A stretch of DNA of 64,000 bases. Origin: Coenobita brevimanus. Its lineage: Eukaryota; Arthropoda; Malacostraca; Decapoda; Coenobitidae. Shown one piece after another: positions 59,170 to 64,000 of the stretch. The notes under the pieces are model-generated. The model was given only the letters and a program-made list of their open reading frames with translations, had not been told where the DNA came from and did no database searches. Numbering within the stretch: the stretch's first letter is position 1; each line of letters starts with the position of its first letter. Position numbers and translations under genes: made by a program. The stretch covers positions 23,477,848 through 23,541,847 of the forward strand of contig CM064657.1 in the NCBI GenBank assembly GCA_032717465.1, read 5' to 3'.

Positions 59170-59845
59170 AGATGGGCAGACGAACATGTTTCAATTATAG
59201 TTGCCTTCCCCTCATTTTGCCCCCTGCTCCCTAAGGATTGGAATCGACAGAAATACGCACTTGTTGCCGTGAAGTATCTTAGTCTTGTTAAGAGCGGGCG
59301 AACGCAGAGAGCGAAGCAAGCAAGGGTAGCAAAGGGATGTTTACGTTCAGCAGAGAAACGAGCGGCCCGACACGACCCGGCCTGGCCCGAAATGACACGG
59401 CCCGGCCCGAAACGACACAGTCCGACCGCGATGGTTTTCAGAGGCTAATAACTTTTCTACGATGTGAGATAGAGAAAAGATTCTTTCAGCAGGAGATAGA
59501 TACATTCAATAAATTTTGTTTTTAGCTATATATTTACTCATGAGGCCAAAGAAACCCCTTGGAATCCCAGCTTTTCAAGGGAATGTACCGAGGGCTTCAG
59601 TTGACATGTTTTACTATGAAATCGATTTTTAAAATATTGTACCACAGTTATTCTTCTGTTATTGTTCAACTATCTCACCAGAAATGTTGAAAGTTTACAG
59701 TACATTAAGATGGAATTAAAATGATAGGCGTATGTACAAACGCTCACTCGTTCGGCACGCACTCACAAAGCGCACTTTACCAGTATTTTGCCAGAAGAAT
59801 TAAGCAGACGAAAAGCCTTAGGTTGCGATATTTTTGAGTGTTGAT
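59170..59845. other. no gene recognised; short CCCGGCCC tandem
   Basis: About three units of a 20-bp repeat, CCCGGCCCGAAACGACACGG, lie at 59370-59430. The rest shows no element. Confidence 0.5.
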
Positions 59846-59849
59846 TTAG

Positions 59850-60130
59850 AGCTTTGATTTTTTTTTTTTTTTTTTTTTTTTTTTAGGTGGAGGGAATTTT
59901 GATTTGGGGTGTTTTTAAGTTTGGTGATTATCGGCTTTTTTTTTTTTTTATGGATTTTTATGTAGAAATAATTTGAATAAGAGACATGTGTGAGGAATTT
60001 TGGGTTGAAAGACTTTTCAGGTGAGATTTTTAGACCCGGAATCTTGGGGTAAATTTGTATCTGAGAGTCTTTTGGTTGCGTGATATTCATTTTTTTTTTT
60101 TTTTTAAGATCCATTTGGGGTGGGATGTGG
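59850..60130. repeat. T-rich low-complexity region
   Basis: T runs at about 59858-59884, 59937-59950 and 60090-60107 separated by TTTGGGGTG-like segments. Confidence 0.7.
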
Positions 60131-60237
60131 ACAAGATGATTTTCCAGTTTAAAGATTTGTAGGCGAAAAATGGTTTGATGCATTCACGACATGCGTCCCA
60201 CCTCTCGTTGTAAGTTGATACCGCACCAGTAAAGGTC

Positions 60238-60279
60238 ACACCCGCGCTAACGAAGTGGGAGCGGGTGTTATGTTTTAAT

Positions 60280-60324
<45 letters not shown>

Positions 60325-60808
60325 CAGACTAACTCAGTTTTTATCCGATTTTAGCCATCTTAGTGGAAGAGTTGAGGGCCAGTCTATAAGTAAGCCAATT
60401 GCTTCTGAAAACAATAGGTCAAATGGCAGGGTCATGGGGCTGGGTCAAAATCTGACCTAACAAAATCAGCTTAACAATTTTTTATCCAGTATAGAGCAAA
60501 CTTTGGGGAAGATTTGGGGTAAAGCAAGAATGAAGTGATTCAAGTTTTAGAACAATAGGTCAAAGAACGTGGTCAAAGGGTAAGGTAGAAGTTTGACCCG
60601 TGTGTGTTTATGTGTGTATTAACACAGTAACTCAGCTTTGACCAAATTTTAACTAAACTTAGTGAAAGAGGTGAGAGATAGCCAATGAGTAAACATTTTG
60701 TTTTTGTGAGCAGCACCGTAGGTCAGAGGCCAGGGTCACAAGGGAAGGTCAGCTTAAACAGTTTTAATACGATTTAGAGCAAACTTTGTGGAAGGTTTGG
60801 AGATAAGG

Positions 60809-60895
<87 letters not shown>

Positions 60896-61490
60896 AAGGA
60901 AAATCAGTCGAAAGCCCAGGTCACAGACAAGATCAGATCCAACAGTTTTGATTTTATTTGAACCAACCCTTGGTGAATGGTGAAGCGTCAGGCTAGAAAG
61001 TAGAAATTCAGCTTTTAGAATAATTAGTTAAAGGTCAGTGTCACATGGCGTGGTCAAAATTCAATCCATGTGTCTGTATATGAACAAAATAACAGTTTCG
61101 ATTTGTTTTGGGAGAAATTTGGATGAGTTGAGGATCACCTGGGAGGCTGAACCATTGTTTTTGAAAACAGTTGGTCAAAGGTTATGGTTATATGGCAAGG
61201 TCAGCTTCAGGAGTCGTTATAGCATGCAGACTAAACATTATGGATGGGTTGGAGTTTAAACAAGGATAAAGAGATTCGATTGTGAGAATAGTTCGTCTAA
61301 AGGACACAGTCAGCTTAAACACTTTTGATCTGATTTTAACAAAAGGTGGTGGAAGTGTTAAGGGTTAGGCAAGAACGAAGTAATTGTGTTTTGAGAGTGA
61401 TCTGTCGAAAGTCAGGGTCACAGAGCAAAGTCAAATAGTCGGCTCTTAAACCTATTGGTGGGCGAGGGCGGGGGCGTGGACGTAATGCTC
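60238..61490. mobile_element. 'GGTCA' dispersed element, copy 2 (~1.25 kb)
   Basis: The left end CACCCGCGCTAACGAAGTGG then GAGCGGGTG folds as a hairpin, followed by a GT run (60283-60320) and GTGAACAGACTAACTCAG. About six internal units share TTTTTATCCGATTTTAGCCA, AAACTTNGTGGAAG, and AATAGGTCAAA or GGTCACAxGGCAAGGTCA. The right end TCGGCTCTTAAACCTATTGG is followed by TGGGCGAGGGCGGGGGCG. A TA70/T16 tract (60811-60897) interrupts it. No coding frame. Confidence 0.6.
60811..60897. repeat. (TA)n plus T run
   Basis: About 34 TA units followed by about 17 T. Confidence 0.96.
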
Positions 61491-61544
61491 TAAATGCCTC
61501 TACATGGTTTTCCTTGATACCTGTCGGATGTTTTTTCCCAGTGT

Positions 61545-61865
61545 TGGGAAAATCTCTTGTAATGAAGGGGTATAGGACAGTTTCAATGATTCTCTTTGTT
61601 ATAGTGATCTCTTATATGAATTTTGATCGTCAGAAAACTTTATCAGCTTTAGGTAGAGCGTTTGTAGTCAAGGGATAAATAGGACTTACTTTAGCCCCTT
61701 CATCTCGAGGGCGCCTTTTACACTTTCTTTTTGCTATCTCCAGACAGTTAACATCGTCTTTGGTGAGAATTTTCAAACCACAGGGGTTAGATATAGCCAT
61801 CATTTACTCCTTCACTGCAAGAACTGAATAAAAGCGCCAGGTCGATAAAGAACGTCACCTGACTG
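61545..61865 (+). repeat. ATTTTATTCAGCT family, head-to-tail arms plus a foldback copy
   Basis: CTCTTGTAATGAAGGGGTAT (about 61553), CAGAAAACTTTATCAGCTTT with GTTTGTAGTCAAGGGATAA (about 61632-61678) and TAGCCCCTTCATCTCGAGGG are sequential plus halves. TCTCCAGACAGTTAACATCG..., AGGGGTTAGATATAGCCATC and CACTGCAAGAACTGAATAAA with AGCGCC (61737-61838) form a palindromic copy. Confidence 0.6.
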
Positions 61866-61869
61866 GAAG

Positions 61870-63035
61870 GATTTGTGGACTCGACTCACTTTCTAATTGG
61901 AGAGAAATGCTTCGTGTTTCGATTATACGGATGATTTGAGTCGAGAGTTCAGTGAAGTTAGGAGCAGACTTGAACTATTTCAGGTTTCAGTTTAATAAAA
62001 TGTAACTATTCTGAGGCAATGCAAGAATATTTGCAATAGACAGCTTGAAATACACGCGTCTTAGGAAATGGTATTGTGATCTCCGAGACACGCTGCGGAG
62101 GACTTCTGTTTAAAGAGGACAGCAACCTGATTGCTTCATATCTATGTGCAGAGTAGGTTAATCCCATCAGTAAGAGAGGCCATTCCTCAGTTAACCTTTT
62201 GACTCTATACGGTTTATTTATTTATTTATTTTTACTGCTAATCATAGTTGTCCAGCATTGGCAAGCTGAAAATACCAAGTTATGATAACGCTGTGAAAAG
62301 ATTATGTATTTTTTTCCCTTTGATGACGGGTGGTTTCTGCCTGGTGAATCAGATCATCTGCAGGTAGTGAGAACAGAATGCGCCTGAATATCACAATGGA
62401 ATGGTCTACAGTGTTCTGTGGACGTGACGAGATGGAACAGAAACTTAAACGTCATCATTATGGAATTGTTCAACCACTTACTATGACAAGTGTTTTTTAA
62501 GCTTGATTGACTTATCCTGAAGTATCAGTAAGAGGGTGATATCAGACGTCATCACATTGAAAGGGTCTGTGTGAAATTATATATTATACTGTAAAATTTA
62601 CTTGTTTTGAATAACTGAGTCGGCATCACACGCCTGTCTTGGACTCGCTTGACTACAATTTATATTGTATTACTGACTGACGGGTGAGGGTGTAATCAGG
62701 ATATACTCTGTGGTGCTCAGTGTAATACATTTTGATAGTTCTGACACCGGAAGGACGCTTGAGTGTTTTGTTTTTCACTCTGTCCGGATGTTACTCATTT
62801 CATATTATTGAGAGTAGGATTAGGATATGATGATGGTGATGAGTAAGCTGCATGAAGTCGCCAATAAGCTTCATGATGTACTGGGTGATGATAATTGTGT
62901 ATATCATTCTGCAGTGATCATCGCGTTGAAGTGTGTTCGCAGTAATAGGGTATCCATAGATAGCCATGTGCTGCGTGAAAGGCTGGTGTGGGTGAGGTGG
63001 TGCACCAGTGAGGGGGGTGAAGGTGGGGCAGCAGT
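61870..63035. other. no gene recognised
   Basis: TTTA units at about 62215-62232. CCATCAGTAAGAGAGGCCATTCC at 62165 is a weak family half-copy. Reading frames near 62800-63114 run into the terminal minisatellite. Confidence 0.4.
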
Positions 63036-63039
63036 TGGG

Positions 63040-64000
63040 TGGGCTGAGGAATGAAGCAGTGATTGGATGAGTTGGTGCAACAGTTTGGGGTGAGGGGTGA
63101 AGCAGCTGTTGCATGGGGTGAGGGGTGAAGCAGCAGTTATGTGGGGTAAGGGATGAAGCAGCAGGTATGAGGGGTGAGGGGTGAAGCAGCAGTTATGTGG
63201 AGTAAGGGATAAAGCAGCAGTTGTATGGGGTGAGGGGTGAAGCAGCAGTTATGTGGGGTAAGGGATAAAGCAGCAGTTATGTGGGGTGAGGGGTGAAGCA
63301 GCAGTTATGTGGGGTGAGGGATAAAGCAGCAGTTGTGTGGGGTGAGGGGTGAAGCAGCAGTTATGTGGGGTGAGGGATAAAGCAGCAGTTGTGTGGGGTG
63401 AGGGGTGAAGCAGCAGTTATGTGGGGTGAGGGATAAAGCAGCAGTTGTGTGGGGTGAGGGGTGAAGCAGCAGTTATGTGGAGTGAGGGATAAAGCAGCAG
63501 TTATGTGGGGTAAGGGATGAAGCTGCAGGTATGAGGGGTGAGGGATGAAGCAGCAGTTATGTGGGGTAAGGGCTAAAGCAGCAGTTATGTGGGGTGAGGG
63601 GTGAAGCAGCAGTTATGTGGGGTGAGGGATAAAGCAGCAGTTATGTGGGGTGAGGGGTGAAGCAGCAGTTATGTGGGGTGAGGGATAAAGCAGCAGTTAT
63701 GTGGGGTAAGGGATAAAGCAGCAGTTGTGTGGGGTGAGGGGTGAAGCAGCAGTTATGTGGGGTGAGGGGTGAAGCAGCAGTTGCGATTGGTGAGGGATGA
63801 AGCAGCAGTTATGTGGGGTGAGGGGTGAAGCAGCAGTTGCGATTGGTGAGGGTGGAGCAGCGGTTGTGAGGGGTGAGGGTGGAGCAGCAGTTGTGAGGGG
63901 TGAGGGTGGAGCAGCAGTTGTGAGGGGTGAGGGTGGAGCAGCAGTTATGTGGGGTGAGGGATGAAGCAGCAGTTGTGAGGGGTGAGGGTGGAGCAGCAGT
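63040..64000. repeat. 28-bp minisatellite, continues beyond window
   Basis: GTGAAGCAGCAGTTATGTGG plus GGTGAGGG is repeated about 34 times with period 28. Alternate units at about 63300-63480 carry ATAAAGCAGCAGTTGTG instead, making a 56-bp dimer. The last units (63840 on) use GTGGAGCAGCAGTTGTGAG. The array is truncated by the window edge. Confidence 0.93.

Noticed and set aside
63040..64000. CRISPR array or coding repeat
   Set aside because: Continuous 28-bp units, no spacers, and the period is not a multiple of three.

Overview
This window reads as non-coding, repeat-dominated nuclear DNA of an animal, most likely an arthropod and probably a decapod crustacean. The evidence is very long perfect CA/GT, CT/GA and TA microsatellites every 1-2 kb, many minisatellites, degenerate CCTAA runs (the arthropod telomere motif on its C strand), several SINEs with tRNA-like heads, a 5S-rRNA-headed SINE, and decayed non-LTR retrotransposon ends. 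The species assignment is inference. I found no host protein-coding gene I can defend. The long open frames are translations of microsatellites or minisatellites, or lie in retrotransposon remnants. One possible 23-codon first exon is flagged near 40.8 kb.

Layout. 0-9 kb: microsatellites, a 112-bp tandem duplication, a degenerate array (6.4-7.8 kb) of a family here called the ATTTTATTCAGCT family, and a 345-bp tandem duplication (8.5-9.3 kb). 9.9-12.4 kb: two degenerate pyrimidine-biased arrays, with a 5S-derived SINE inserted on the minus strand. 14.5-15 kb: a ~30-bp minisatellite. 17.8-19.2 kb: three inverted-repeat elements in a row, namely a 215-bp long hairpin, a 475-bp Tc1/mariner-like MITE and a 217-bp foldback MITE whose sister copy lies at 58.9 kb. 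21.5-24.8 kb: G-rich arrays and CA/GT tracts. 26.4-31.3 kb: minisatellites, a 290-bp CA/CGCA tract, a minus-strand LINE 3' end, a CAC array, a four-unit GGATCC-bearing repeat and a 30-bp minisatellite. 31.6-32.8 kb: an extreme pyrimidine tract.

33-44 kb: tRNA-headed SINEs at 33.2, 38.5, 39.7 and 43.6 kb, two more LINE tails, and foldback copies of the ATTTTATTCAGCT family. 44.5-47 kb: tandem arrays, then a ~650-bp inverted-repeat element that encloses the telomere-like CCTAA run. 48-49.3 kb: a dispersed 'GGTCA' element (a longer copy lies at 60.2-61.5 kb), CA tracts and a GC-rich hairpin. 50.2-52 kb: a decayed reverse-transcriptase C-terminus in sense orientation; its last ~57 bp are re-amplified three times with (TA)n spacers, followed by a SINE. 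55.1-57.9 kb: a minus-strand SINE between GT tracts, then a TGATG-rich field with a regular 37-bp minisatellite. 63-64 kb: a 28-bp minisatellite with 56-bp higher-order dimers that runs off the window edge.

The genes do not work together in any pathway. The coherent story is transposition and tandem amplification: retroposon tails become microsatellites, and short inverted-repeat families occur in both foldback and head-to-tail forms.
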